Origin: Caulobacteraceae bacterium
Lineage (GTDB): Bacteria > Pseudomonadota > Alphaproteobacteria > Caulobacterales > Aquidulcibacteraceae
Assembly (NCBI GenBank): GCA_016703335.1
Contig: JADJCG010000002.1
Location: forward strand, 186,001 to 250,000
Reading direction: 5' to 3'
Length of the DNA: 64,000 bases
Position 1 is the stretch's first letter, and each line of letters opens with the position of its first letter. The notes beneath the pieces are model-generated. The model made no database searches. It worked only from the letters and a program-made list of their open reading frames with translations, and was not told the DNA's origin. Position numbers and translations under genes: made by a program. Of the stretch, positions 18,714 to 27,644 are shown piece after piece.

Positions 18714-20542
18714 TTGAAGCCCACGAACATCGCGAACCCCGACTACTTTCATAAGGTCGTCGATTGTCAGTGGGCGTGTCCGGCGCATACGCCGGTGCCG
18801 GAATACATCCGGCTCATCGCGGCGCAGCGTTATTCCGACGCGTACATGGTCAATTGGAAGTCGAACGTGTTTCCGGGCGTGCTCGGACGCACCTGCGATC
18901 GCCCCTGCGAGCCGGCGTGCCGCCGTGGCCGTGTTGAAGAGCAAGACGGCAAGCCTGAACCTGTCGCGATCTGCCGCCTGAAGCGTGTCGCCGCCGACAA
19001 CAAGGGCGACATCGAGCACCTATTGCCGCCGAAAGCGACGAAGAAGAACGGCAAGCGCATCGTTGCATCGGCGCCGGCCCGGCTTCGCTGACGGTTGCGC
19101 GCGATCTGCTGCCGCTTGGTTACGAAGTTCATATCTACGACGCGGAGAAGAAGGGCGGCGGCATGATCCGAACCCAGATTCCGCGCTTTCGCCTGCCTGA
19201 GAGCGTTATCGACGAGGAGGTCGACTACATCCTTCGCTACGAGCCGGTGACGCATTTCGGCAAGCGGGTGGACTCCCTCAAGGAAGTGCTGGCGCAGGGC
19301 TGGGACGCCGTGTTCGTCGGCACCGGCGCGCCGCGTGGGCGCGACCTCGGCTTGCCGGGGCAGAAGGAGGCCGCTGCCAACATCCATATCGGCATCGATT
19401 GGCTCTCAAGCGTTTCGTTCGAGCACATCGATAAAATCGGCAAGCGCGTCATCGTGCTCGGCGGCGGCAACACCGCCATGGATTGCTGCCGCACCTCGCG
19501 CCGCTTGGGCGGCGAAGACGTGAAGGTTGTCGTTCGTTCGGGCTTCGATGAGATGAAGGCGAGCCCCTGGGAAAAAGAAGACGCCCAGCACGAAGGCATC
19601 CCGATTCTCAACTTCCTCAATCCGAAAGAGTTCACGCACAAGAACGGCAAGCTCACCGGCGTGTTGTTCACGAAAATGGGTTGGGTCGAGAAGGGCGGGA
19701 AGAAGCGCCTCGAACCAACCGGCGAGCCGGACGTGCACATCGAGTGCGACGACGTGTTGATGGCGGTCGGCCAAGAGAATTCTTTCCCGTGGATCGAGCG
19801 CGACATCGGCATGACGTTCGACAAATGGGACATGCCCGTGGTCGACGAGGTCACATTCCAATCCGACATCCCGAACGTCTTCTTTGGTGGCGACGCTGCC
19901 TTCGGTCCGAAGAATATCATCTGGGCCGTCGCGCACGGTCACGATGCGGCCGTCTCGATCGATCTCTTCTGCCAAGGCAAGGACGTGAAGGATCGCCTGC
20001 CGCCCGGCGTGTCGATGATGTCGACCAAGATGGGCATCCACGAATGGGCCTACGACAACGATATCTCGCTCGACCTTCGCTACAAGGTGCCGCTGGTTGA
20101 GCCGGAAGTCGCGCTGCGCAACGTGAAGATCGAAGTCGAGAAGGGTTTCGATCCGCTGCTCGGCTATAAAGAAGCGCAGCGCTGCCTGAATTGCGACGTG
20201 CAGACGGTGTTCTCAGCGCCTGCGTGCATCGAGTGTGATGCGTGCGTCGACATTTGTCCGATGGATTGCATTACGTTTACGGAGAATGGCGAAGAAACCG
20301 AACTTCGCGATCGCCTGAACGCACCAGCAAAAACGCTCACGCAAGATCTCTATGTTCAGGATGGTCTGAAGACTGGCCGCGTTATGGTGAAAGACGAAGA
20401 CGTCTGTCTCCATTGCGGCCTGTGTGCTGAGCGCTGCCCGACGGGTGCGTGGGACATGCAGCAATTCTTCCTCGACATCACGCCAGCGGGTTGCGCGCCG
20501 AAGCACGTATCTCGCAAGCGCGAACCGATGCCGGCGAAGTAA
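18714..20542 (+). CDS. GltD-like FAD/NAD(P) oxidoreductase with a C-terminal ferredoxin domain (one frameshift)
   Basis: About 609 residues once a missing base near 19061-19063 is restored; the shift falls in the FAD-binding motif, which then reads RCIGAGPASLTVARDLLPLGY. The N-terminus has the cysteine-rich FeS module (VVDCQWACPAHTPVPEYIRL, GRTCDRPCEPACRR) and the middle has the NAD(P) motif VLGGGNTAMDCCRTSRRLGG. The C-terminus carries two [4Fe-4S] motifs, CIECDACVDICPMDC and CLHCGLCAERCP. TTG 18714 follows GGAG and gives the family N-terminus. The protein resembles glutamate synthase small subunit but has no large subunit nearby; korAB lies 1.8 kb downstream, so electron transfer between ferredoxin-level carriers and NAD(P)H for Kor is the likely job. 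Confidence 0.82.
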
Positions 20543-20576
20543 AAGTTCCCGAACTCGATTTATCTTGCCGCGCTTC

Positions 20577-20633
20577 CGACGCGTGTTAGCGTCGTTGTGG
20601 GTAGGGGAACTTGTGTAGTGCGCGATAGCGCAC
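20577..20633. other. two small hairpins between the flavoprotein gene and the small exported gene
   Basis: CGACGC-GTGTTA-GCGTCG at 20577-20594 and GTGCGC-GATA-GCGCAC at 20618-20633 are perfect 6-bp stems in a 194-base gap. They may end the upstream transcript or shape the leader of the small exported-protein cluster. Neither is followed by a T-run. Confidence 0.35.
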
Positions 20634-20736
20634 TGTTCCGCGACGCCGCGCTTAGCGGCCGCCGCCAAACATAAACGGCGCATCGACCATTTGGCCTAAG
20701 CGCCGTTCCTCGTACCTGATCAGGGGAGCTTTGCTC

Positions 20737-21030
20737 ATGAAACGTATCGCAACCGCGCTGGCCTTTGCCCTCGCACTTTCAACCGTTGCTCCTTCGGCGT
20801 TCGCTGAAGAATTCCGTGCGCCGGAAGCGCAAACCTTCTCGCAGCAAGAACTGCAACAGTACGGCCTTAGCGCCACGGACGCCGCCCAAGTCGCTGCTTA
20901 CCAACAGCAAGGCTACAACGTCGTCGTCATGTCGCCGGAAGAAGCCCAACAATACCAAGCAGGCATCACCAACACGCAGTGGCTGTTGATCGGCCTTCTC
21001 GTCGTCGTTGTTGTCGTCGCCGCAACCTAA
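20737..21030 (+). CDS. small exported protein with C-terminal hydrophobic helix (paralogue 1)
   Basis: A 97-residue protein: signal peptide (MKRIATALAFALALSTVAPS, then AFA), a charged/Q-rich middle (FSQQELQQYGLSATDAAQV, QQQGYNVVVMSPEEAQQYQA) and a C-terminal hydrophobic helix after GITNTQWLLIG. ATG 20737 is preceded by AGGGGAG; a TTG lies six bases earlier. It is about half identical to the next gene, so this is a tandem duplication. Overall form resembles the PA2779-type small proteins that accompany PA2778-type C39-like lipoprotein peptidases, and such a peptidase follows two genes on. Function unknown. Confidence 0.8.
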   Translation: MKRIATALAFALALSTVAPSAFAEEFRAPEAQTFSQQELQQYGLSATDAAQVAAYQQQGYNVVVMSPEEAQQYQAGITNTQWLLIGLLVVVVVVAAT

Positions 21031-21041
21031 GCGAGCTGCAA

Positions 21042-21066
21042 GGGGAGGTCGCGTCGCTATCTCCCC
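21042..21066. terminator. GGGGAG/CTCCCC hairpin between the two small paralogues
   Basis: GGGGAG, a 13-base loop and CTCCCC lie 12 bases after the first small gene. There is no T-run, so it may attenuate rather than stop transcription. The remaining gap up to 21245 shows no other structure I can support. Confidence 0.3.
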
Positions 21067-21245
21067 GCATGTTCTTTTCGCCTGCGCGTTAAGGATTTGA
21101 GGCAGGAACCGTGCACCTCATATGGCGTTGGCCCTCATTGGACGTGATCAGCCGAAAGCTGATGCGCTCAATCGGTACGGCGCCCGCCAAGCCCTTCGGG
21201 TCTCAACGCCGCCTCCGGCTTTTGAGGACAGGAAGGGACTAACCT

Positions 21246-21551
21246 ATGAAGTCACGTATTTTCGGAGCCGCGGCGCTCGCCTTCGCGCTCGTCACAGCGC
21301 CTGCTTACGCTGAGCAAGCCCAATTCCGTTCAGCTGCGCCGCAGAGCTTCTCCTCGCAGGAACTCCAGAGCTATGGTCTGGACGCCAACGCCACTGCGCG
21401 CGCCGAAGCCCTGCAGAGCCAAGGCTACGAGATCCGTGTGCTCTCGCGTGAAGAGGCAGAGCAATATCAAGCGGGGATCACCGATAACCAATGGCTGTTG
21501 ATTGGCATCCTGGCCGCCGTGGTCGTGATCGCGGTTGCAGTCGCCGACTAA
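21246..21551 (+). CDS. small exported protein with C-terminal hydrophobic helix (paralogue 2)
   Basis: A 101-residue protein built like its upstream neighbour: signal peptide MKSRIFGAAALAFALVTAPA (cleavage after AYA), FSSQELQSYGLDANATARA, LQSQGYEIRVLSREEAEQYQA, then GITDNQWLLIG and a hydrophobic helix ending VAVAD. The most conserved block between the two is QYQAGIT-x2-QWLLIG, placed at the edge of the membrane helix, which points to a specific recognition or interface role. GGAAGGGA precedes the ATG. The stop overlaps the start of the C39-like peptidase as TAATG, so the two proteins are very likely made together. Confidence 0.82.
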   Translation: MKSRIFGAAALAFALVTAPAYAEQAQFRSAAPQSFSSQELQSYGLDANATARAEALQSQGYEIRVLSREEAEQYQAGITDNQWLLIGILAAVVVIAVAVAD

Positions 21552-22270
21552 TGCAGCGAAGCGTTTTCGCTGGCGCACTAGCGTTGGCGCTTCTTTCCGC
21601 AGGCTGTGCCGTCACGCCCGTGCCGGACATAAACACGTTCGCGGAAGATAGCGCCAACAACAGCTTCGAAGTGTTCGACCGGCGCATGGCGGGCAACGCC
21701 CTAGTGCTGCCGGTCGAACATGATCGCCAGACTAATGGCGCGTCCTGCGGCGCACATGCGCTCGCCAGCGTCATCAATTACTGGCGCGGCCCCGGCACAG
21801 CCGAGGGCAATACGATTTACACCTCCACGCCACCCGCCAACGCCGCCGGCTACTCGATCGGCGAGATCATGACGCTCGCGCGCGCCAATGGTCTAATCGC
21901 CAGCGGCGTGCGTCTCGACGATGCCGGCATCATCCGCGAACTGGAAAATGGCCGGCCAGTGCTCGTCGCTGTCCGTCTGCCGTCCATTTACGTCCAGAAC
22001 CGAACTTACCCCGGCGCCAATGCGCCGGTGCTCGGCTTTGTTGGCAGCGTACTTTCTTACCGCGTAGGGCAGGTGTCGCAGGCGACCGGCCTCGAAATGG
22101 TCGATCACTACGTGCTTGTAGTGGGCTATGACGACGAGCGCTGGGTCGTGGTCGAGCCGGTCATGGGCTATCGCACCATCAGCCGCGATAAGCTCGAGCG
22201 CTATCGTCGGCCATTTGAGAACGCCTCTGTCGTTTTTAGCTCCAATCGACCCCGCCAGACGCGGGGCTAA
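21551..22270 (+). CDS. C39-like cysteine peptidase lipoprotein (PA2778-like)
   Basis: A 239-residue lipoprotein with lipobox LSAGC (C19), so it is anchored to the membrane outside the cytoplasm. The papain-like peptidase fold of the C39/PA2778 type is indicated by RQTNGASCGAHALASVINYW (nucleophile C66, with the preceding Q/N region), EMVDHYVLVVGYDD (H186) and the following WVVVEPVMGYR strand. C39 domains in ABC exporters cut double-glycine leaders, but this stand-alone lipoprotein type has no known substrate. Coupling to two small exported proteins suggests that they are substrates or partners. I start at ATG 21551, although the frame is open earlier. Confidence 0.83.
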   Translation: MQRSVFAGALALALLSAGCAVTPVPDINTFAEDSANNSFEVFDRRMAGNALVLPVEHDRQTNGASCGAHALASVINYWRGPGTAEGNTIYTSTPPANAAGYSIGEIMTLARANGLIASGVRLDDAGIIRELENGRPVLVAVRLPSIYVQNRTYPGANAPVLGFVGSVLSYRVGQVSQATGLEMVDHYVLVVGYDDERWVVVEPVMGYRTISRDKLERYRRPFENASVVFSSNRPRQTRG

Positions 22271-22366
22271 GCTCTTCAATTAGTTCGCGTGACGGGCTAC
22301 TAAGTTCCTCCCTGCGCCGGCGGACGGGCCGCTTCGGTGAGGGCAACAAGAGCGCCGCACCCACGC

Positions 22367-24199
22367 ATGGCCAAGCCACTCGCCGCGACCAACGATTTCG
22401 TCGTCAAATTCGCCAACGTGAACGGCTCGGGCTCGGCGAGCGCGAACGGGTTATTCGCCAAAGTCGTGTTGCGCATGGGCGTGCCTGTCGGCGCGCGCAA
22501 CATCTTCCCGTCGAACATCCAAGGCCTGCCGACCTGGTACGAGGTTCGAGTCTCAGAAGCTGGCTGGCTCGGCCGCCGCGGCGGCATCGATCTCATGATC
22601 GCGATGAACCCGCAGACCTGGGAAGCCGACGTGAAGGGCATCGAGCCCGGCGGCTATCTGCTCTACGATTCATCCAAGCCGCTGCCCGCTTCCAAATTCC
22701 GCGACGACATCACCATCATCGGCGCGCCGCTTACGGATCTCATCGCAGCTGAATTTACCGATCCGCGTCAGCGTCAGCTGTTCAAGAACATTTGCTATGT
22801 CGGCGTGCTCGCGCAGCTGCTCGGCATCGACACCGACTCGGTGAAGCAACTCCTGCAGGAAGAGTTCAAAGGCAAAGACAAGCTGATCGCGCCAAACTTC
22901 AAAGCGTTCGAGCTCGGTTTCAATTTCGCCAAGGATCACCTCGCGCCGATCGGTCTGAAGATCAAACGCAGCGACAAGGTCGGTGACCGTATCTTCGTCG
23001 AAGGCAATGACGCAGCGGGCCTTGGCGCCGTCTATGGCGGCGCGACCTTCTGCGCTTGGTATCCGATCACGCCGTCGACCTCGCTGGCGGAGAGCTTCCA
23101 GAAATATTGCGACATGCTCCGCAAGGATGCGGACGGCAAGAACCGCTTCGCCATCGTGCAGGCCGAAGACGAGATCGCCTCGATCGGCATGGTGATGGGC
23201 GCCGGCTGGGCCGGCTCGCGCGCGTTCACCTGCACCAGTGGCCCTGGCATTTCGCTGATGAACGAATTCGTCGGCTTCTCGTACTACGCCGAAATTCCAG
23301 CGGTGATCTTCGACGTGCAGCGCGGCGGCCCGTCCACCGGCATGCCCACGCGCACGCAGCAGTCGGACCTGATGCTCGCTGCGTACGCCTCGCATGGCGA
23401 CACCAAGCATCCGATGCTCTTCCCAGGCAATCCGACCGAAGCGTTCGAGATGGGCGCGCAAGCGTTCGATCTCTCGGACTTTTTCCAGACGACCATTTTC
23501 GTCATGCTCGAGCTCGATATCGGCATGCAGGAATGGCTGACGCCGCCGTTCAAGTGGGACGCCAAGCGCCACCTCAATCGCGGCAAGGTGCTTACCTACG
23601 AACACCTGGAGCAGGGCGTAGCTTTCGGCCGCTATCGCGATGTCGATGGCGATGCAGTCCCGTATCGCACGCTCCCCGGCACGCACCCGACCAAGGGGAG
23701 CTACTTCACCCGCGGTTCGTCCCACGACAAAGACGCGCGCTATTCCGAAAAGGGCGAGGACTACACCGAAGGCATGGAGCGCCTGCTGCGCAAATGGGAG
23801 ACGATGAAGTCCCACGTGCCTGGGCCGCTCGTCCGCAAAGCCAGCAAAGCCACACCAGACGGCGTGATCTACATGGGCTCCACCGATCCTTCGATGGAAG
23901 AGGCGCTGCATGCTCTCGAAGGTCATGGCATCCATCTCGACGCCATGCGCATTCGCGGTTTTCCGTTTAACAAAGATGTGTTCGATTTCATCAACGAGCA
24001 CGAGCAAGTTTTTGTCGTCGAACAAAACCGCGACGCGCAACTGAAGGCGCTTTTGGTCAACGAAGGCCAGATCAATCCGGCGAACCTGATTTCCGTGCTC
24101 CACTATGACGGCACGCCGATCACGGCGCGCTTCATTATCAAAGCCATCACCGAAAAGCTCAAAGGCCCGCACGCGGCGCCGCTGCGGGAGAAAGCGTAA
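22367..24199 (+). CDS. korA: 2-oxoglutarate:ferredoxin oxidoreductase, alpha subunit (gamma-alpha fusion)
   Basis: A 610-residue 2-oxoacid:acceptor oxidoreductase subunit. Residues about 1-190 are the gamma domain (NVNGSGSASANGLFAKVVLRMG at the start, GRRGGIDLMIAMN). Residues from about 215 are the pyrimidine-binding alpha domain (GNDAAGLGAVYGGATFCAWYP, ITPSTSLAESF, TSGPGISLMNEFVGFSYYAE, DVQRGGPSTGMPTRTQQSD). It works with the beta subunit to oxidatively decarboxylate a 2-oxoacid to acyl-CoA while reducing ferredoxin. I start at ATG 22367; a GTG 30 bases upstream is also in frame. The beta gene overlaps its stop. Confidence 0.93.
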   Translation: MAKPLAATNDFVVKFANVNGSGSASANGLFAKVVLRMGVPVGARNIFPSNIQGLPTWYEVRVSEAGWLGRRGGIDLMIAMNPQTWEADVKGIEPGGYLLYDSSKPLPASKFRDDITIIGAPLTDLIAAEFTDPRQRQLFKNICYVGVLAQLLGIDTDSVKQLLQEEFKGKDKLIAPNFKAFELGFNFAKDHLAPIGLKIKRSDKVGDRIFVEGNDAAGLGAVYGGATFCAWYPITPSTSLAESFQKYCDMLRKDADGKNRFAIVQAEDEIASIGMVMGAGWAGSRAFTCTSGPGISLMNEFVGFSYYAEIPAVIFDVQRGGPSTGMPTRTQQSDLMLAAYASHGDTKHPMLFPGNPTEAFEMGAQAFDLSDFFQTTIFVMLELDIGMQEWLTPPFKWDAKRHLNRGKVLTYEHLEQGVAFGRYRDVDGDAVPYRTLPGTHPTKGSYFTRGSSHDKDARYSEKGEDYTEGMERLLRKWETMKSHVPGPLVRKASKATPDGVIYMGSTDPSMEEALHALEGHGIHLDAMRIRGFPFNKDVFDFINEHEQVFVVEQNRDAQLKALLVNEGQINPANLISVLHYDGTPITARFIIKAITEKLKGPHAAPLREKA

Positions 24200-25254
24200 T
24201 GACCTACATCGCCAAACCGCCGCTGCATCACCCCTCGCTTGAGAAGAACACGCTCGGCTTCACGCGCCGCGATTACGAAGGCCGCATCTCGACGCTCTGC
24301 GCCGGCTGCGGTCACGACTCGATCAGCGCCGCGATCATTCAAGCCTGCTTCGAGATCGATCTCGCGCCGCATCGCCTCGCGAAATTCTCCGGCATCGGCT
24401 GCTCGTCAAAGACGCCGGATTATTTCGTTAGCCCCGCACACGGCTTCAACGCCGTACACGGCCGCATGCCGTCCGTATTGACCGGCGCCAACATCGCCGC
24501 GCGCGATCTGATCTATCTCGGCGTCAGCGGTGACGGCGACAGCGCCTCGATCGGTCTCGGCCAATTCTGCCACGCCGTCCGCCGCGGCGTGAACATGACC
24601 TACATCTGCGAGAACAACGGCGTCTACGGCCTCACCAAAGGCCAGTTCTCCGCCACCTCCGACAAAGGCTCAAAAGCCAAGAAGGGCGCGGAAAACAAAG
24701 ATAGCGCCATCGATCTCGTCATGCTCGCACTGCAACTCGGCGCCACCTATGTCGGCCGCAGTTTCTCCGGCGACAAACACCAGCTCGTGCCGCTGATCAA
24801 AGGCGCTCTCTCGCACAAAGGCACGTCTTTCATCGACGTCATCAGCCCATGCGTGGCGTTCAACAACCACGTCGGCTCCACCAAGAGCTTCGACTACGTG
24901 CGCGAGCACAACGAAGCTGTAAACCGCATGGACGTCATTACCCCACGCGCACCGATCAAAGCCGACTACAAGCCGGGTGAACTGAAGGAAGTCGTCCAAC
25001 ACGACGGTTCCATCCTCCGCCTGCGCAAAATCGAAGACGATTACGACGCCACCGATCGCAACGAAGCGCTGGGCTATCTCGCCCGCAAAGCCGCGATGGG
25101 CGAGATCGTCACCGGCTTGCTCTACGTCCACCCTGAAGCAACCGACCTGCACGACGCAATGCACACGGTGACAACGCCGCTGAACAAACTGCCCGACGCA
25201 GATCTCATCCCGAGCGTGGCTGATCTTGAAAAGATCAACGACAGCTTGCGGTGA
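24199..25254 (+). CDS. korB: 2-oxoglutarate:ferredoxin oxidoreductase, beta subunit
   Basis: A 351-residue thiamine-diphosphate and [4Fe-4S] subunit. Visible are the cluster cysteines LCAGCGHD, GIGCSSKTPDYF and ISPCVAFNNH, the ThDP/Mg motif GDGDSASIGLGQFCHAVRR with ICENNGVYGLTKGQFSATS, and NHVGSTKSF. The start overlaps the korA stop (TAATG), giving coupled 1:1 synthesis. The Kor type, in which ThDP-dependent decarboxylation yields succinyl-CoA, is the usual reading for this two-gene form in aerobic alphaproteobacteria, where it can replace 2-oxoglutarate dehydrogenase. A 2-oxoacid other than 2-oxoglutarate is not excluded. Confidence 0.93.
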   Translation: MTYIAKPPLHHPSLEKNTLGFTRRDYEGRISTLCAGCGHDSISAAIIQACFEIDLAPHRLAKFSGIGCSSKTPDYFVSPAHGFNAVHGRMPSVLTGANIAARDLIYLGVSGDGDSASIGLGQFCHAVRRGVNMTYICENNGVYGLTKGQFSATSDKGSKAKKGAENKDSAIDLVMLALQLGATYVGRSFSGDKHQLVPLIKGALSHKGTSFIDVISPCVAFNNHVGSTKSFDYVREHNEAVNRMDVITPRAPIKADYKPGELKEVVQHDGSILRLRKIEDDYDATDRNEALGYLARKAAMGEIVTGLLYVHPEATDLHDAMHTVTTPLNKLPDADLIPSVADLEKINDSLR

Positions 25255-25457
25255 GCGACCGCTTGAGTGCGGAGGCCTACGACATTTGTCTCGCGATCCG
25301 AGACGAGGGCGCGTTTGCAGAAGAATTAAGGCTTGTACCTAATGGCCAACCCGCGGCCTGCACTGCGGTGATCGACGCGCTCCGAGTAAAGTGTCCGGGA
25401 CATTCGGACCGTGAGTACGCAGCGGCGATTTCGCGTGGTATGTTCGCAAGTCGCTAG
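25251..25457 (+). CDS. small hypothetical protein downstream of korB
   Basis: A 68-residue frame starting at GTG inside the korB stop (GTGA overlap). The sequence looks like a soluble helical protein (AEAYDICLAIRDEGAFAEEL, HSDREYAAAISRGMF) with two cysteines but no metal motif. Composition and codon use fit a real gene. Its stop overlaps the end of the convergent dehydrogenase gene by four bases (CTAG). I do not recognise it. Confidence 0.5.
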   Translation: MSDRLSAEAYDICLAIRDEGAFAEELRLVPNGQPAACTAVIDALRVKCPGHSDREYAAAISRGMFASR

Positions 25458-26686
25458 CCAAACCGCTCAATCCTAAACGGCGCGATATCAACCGGCGGTG
25501 CTTTCTCCGCCGCAATCGCCGCGACGATCTCACTCGTGATCGGCGCTTCTGTCAGCCCCAGATGCGCGTGCCCAAACGCGTAGAGCACGTTCGGCGCACG
25601 CTCTCAGCGCCCAAGCGCCGGCATGAAATCGGGCAGGGATGGTCGTGATCCCACCCATTGATCCGGATTCGCGTCGAACTTGATCCCAAGCTCATCGATT
25701 CGCTGCCGCAAACGCGACCACTTGCGCTCATCGCCCGGTGCATCCGGAGAGCCGAACTCCACAAAACTCGTGCACCGCAGCCCACTTGTGAAGCGCGACA
25801 CGGCGATGAAATTCTCGTCAAACACCGTCGTCGGCAGATCGCGCGGCCAATTCGTTTCGCTGCTCTGCAGATGATAGCCGCGCTCGCCAATCAACGGCGC
25901 GCGCACGCCAAGTTGCTCCATCAAAGCGCGCGACCAAGGTCCGGCGCAGACAAGCACCGCATCCGCATTGCGCACCGCGCCATCCGCAAGCAGCACGCGC
26001 GCATTTGCTTCGACGCGCACGACGCTGCCCACGATCGTTTCGCCGCCGCGTTCCGCAAACGACGCCAAGATCGCATCGCGCGCCGCCTGCGGCTCACTCA
26101 CTTGTCCCGTGCCGCTGAAGATCACAGCCGCATGCGGCGCCCGATTGAGCACGTCGCCATAGCGCGCCAGCTCCCCTGCGTTCATTTCGCGATAGCTCGT
26201 CGTGCGGCCCCATTTCGCCTCCGCGCAAGCCGCGAGTCCAAGCTCGGCGCCGCGCTCACTCATCCAGGCGGTCGCGTGCCCATGCGGGATCACGATCTCA
26301 GGCGCCTCAGCCAACTCCGCGATCCGCTGCCAGGCGGGCAAAGAATCCGCGAGCAGTTCGATCAGCGCTTCGCGCCCGCGTTCGAACTGCACCGGATCGC
26401 ACGCACGCAGAAACTGCATCGACCAGGGCGCCCACAACGCCACATCGCTCCAACGAAAATCGAGCGGTCCTCCAGCGCCAAAGCTCGATCGCGGCGCCCG
26501 CAGCACATTGCCCCACGCCGACCAAGGCGCGACTTGCTCCGAACCAATGTGCCCCGCATTGCCATACGAAGCGCCGCGCCGTTTATCGCCTGGATCGATC
26601 AAGGTCACTTGCACGCCGGCCGCCTGGAGCCGCAGCGCGCATGCGGCGCCCACAAGTCCGCCGCCAATGACCAGAATCGTTTTCAT
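25454..26686 (-). CDS. FAD-dependent D-amino-acid dehydrogenase (probable D-hydroxyproline dehydrogenase), with an internal stop codon
   Basis: A DadA/DAO-family flavoprotein of about 410 residues: TILVIGGGLVGAACALRLQA at the N-terminus (FAD-binding), GASYGNAGHIGSEQVAPWS, VGSRPSLPDFMPALGR, and near the end APNVLYAFGHAHLGLT. An in-frame TGA at 25604-25606 separates the last 50 residues (ERAPNVLYAFGH... to RIERFG), which remain open in the same frame and belong to the family. Either a nonsense mutation or a base-call error. Beside the 4-hydroxyproline epimerase and a DapA-family deaminase it most likely oxidises cis-4-hydroxy-D-proline to the pyrroline. I start at ATG 26686; two GTG codons precede it. 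Confidence 0.83.
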
Positions 26687-26735
26687 CACCACACCGGATC
26701 GTCTAGGTTGATCGCCTTAGCAAGCGAGGGCGGCA

Positions 26736-27644
26736 ATGCAAGTCGATTGGCGTGGCGTGTTTCCGGCGGCGACGACGCAGTTCAAGCCCGATCTCTCGAT
26801 CGACATCGCCGAAACCCAGCGCGTGCAGGACGCGTTGGTCCGCGACGGCGTCCACGGCCTCATCATCATGGGCACAGTGGGGGAGAACAACTCGCTCGAA
26901 CCCGATGAGAAGCGCGACGTATTGCGCGCTGCGGTCGAGGCCGTCGATAAGCGTGCGCCAGTCCTCGTCGGCGTATCCGAGTTCGACACCAATCGCGCCA
27001 TCGCTTTCGCGCGCGACGCTGAGAAAATCGGCGCCGACGGCCTGATGCTGCTCCCGGCCATGGTCTACGTGCCAACTGAGGCGGAGCTCGTCGCGCACTT
27101 CAAAGCGGTGGCGAAAGAAACCGCGCTGCCGATCATGCTCTACAACAACCCGCCCGCTTATCGGGTGAGCGTTGGCATCGAAGCGATCAAGCAGCTGGCC
27201 AATATCCCAAACATTGTGTGCCTAAAGGAAAGCGCGCCCGACACCCGCCGCTTCACCGATCTCTACAACGCCGTCGGCGACAAGATCATGCTGTTCGCCG
27301 GTCTCGACGACGTCGCGCTCGAGGGCCTGATCCTCGGCGCGAAAGGTTGGGTCTCGGGCCTCACCAACGCCTTCCCGAAGGAATCGCTGGAGCTCTACAA
27401 CGCTTATAAGCGCAACGATCTGGAAACGGCGCTCGCCATCTATCGCTGGTTCATGCCGCTTCTGCACTTGGATGCCGAGCATGACCTCGTGCAATCGATC
27501 AAGCTCGCTGAACAAATCATGGGGCGCGGCAGCGAACGCGTCCGCCCGCCGCGCTACCCGCTCACCGGCGCGCGCCGCGCCGAAGTCACCGCCATGGTGG
27601 AGCAGGCCGCCGCCACCCGCCCGAAACTGAAGAGCGCCGCGTGA
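26736..27644 (+). CDS. DapA-family protein, probable 1-pyrroline-4-hydroxy-2-carboxylate deaminase
   Basis: A 302-residue (beta/alpha)8 protein of the dihydrodipicolinate synthase/N-acetylneuraminate lyase family. Visible are GLIIMGTVGENNSLEPDEK (2-oxoacid binding), the tyrosine in IMLYNNPPAY, and the Schiff-base lysine in IVCLKESAPD. DapA relatives encoded beside hydroxyproline epimerase and D-hydroxyproline dehydrogenase deaminate pyrroline-4-hydroxy-2-carboxylate to 2-oxoglutarate semialdehyde, and both partners flank this gene. GCGAGGGCGG precedes ATG 26736. A plain lysine-biosynthesis DapA is less likely because of the neighbours. The final semialdehyde dehydrogenase is not in the window. 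Confidence 0.82.
   Translation: MQVDWRGVFPAATTQFKPDLSIDIAETQRVQDALVRDGVHGLIIMGTVGENNSLEPDEKRDVLRAAVEAVDKRAPVLVGVSEFDTNRAIAFARDAEKIGADGLMLLPAMVYVPTEAELVAHFKAVAKETALPIMLYNNPPAYRVSVGIEAIKQLANIPNIVCLKESAPDTRRFTDLYNAVGDKIMLFAGLDDVALEGLILGAKGWVSGLTNAFPKESLELYNAYKRNDLETALAIYRWFMPLLHLDAEHDLVQSIKLAEQIMGRGSERVRPPRYPLTGARRAEVTAMVEQAAATRPKLKSAA

Noticed and set aside
22543..22552. GGTTCGAGTC resembling a tRNA T-loop
   Set aside because: It lies within the korA coding sequence and no acceptor or anticodon stem can be built around it.
22670..24172. A 500-codon open frame antisense to korA, and a similar one at 41763-43199
   Set aside because: Both are codon-bias shadows of strongly conserved genes and have H/R/E-rich sequence with no family resemblance.
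25604..25606. Selenocysteine at the in-frame TGA
   Set aside because: The family has no selenoprotein form and no catalytic residue at this site, and a single substitution explains it.
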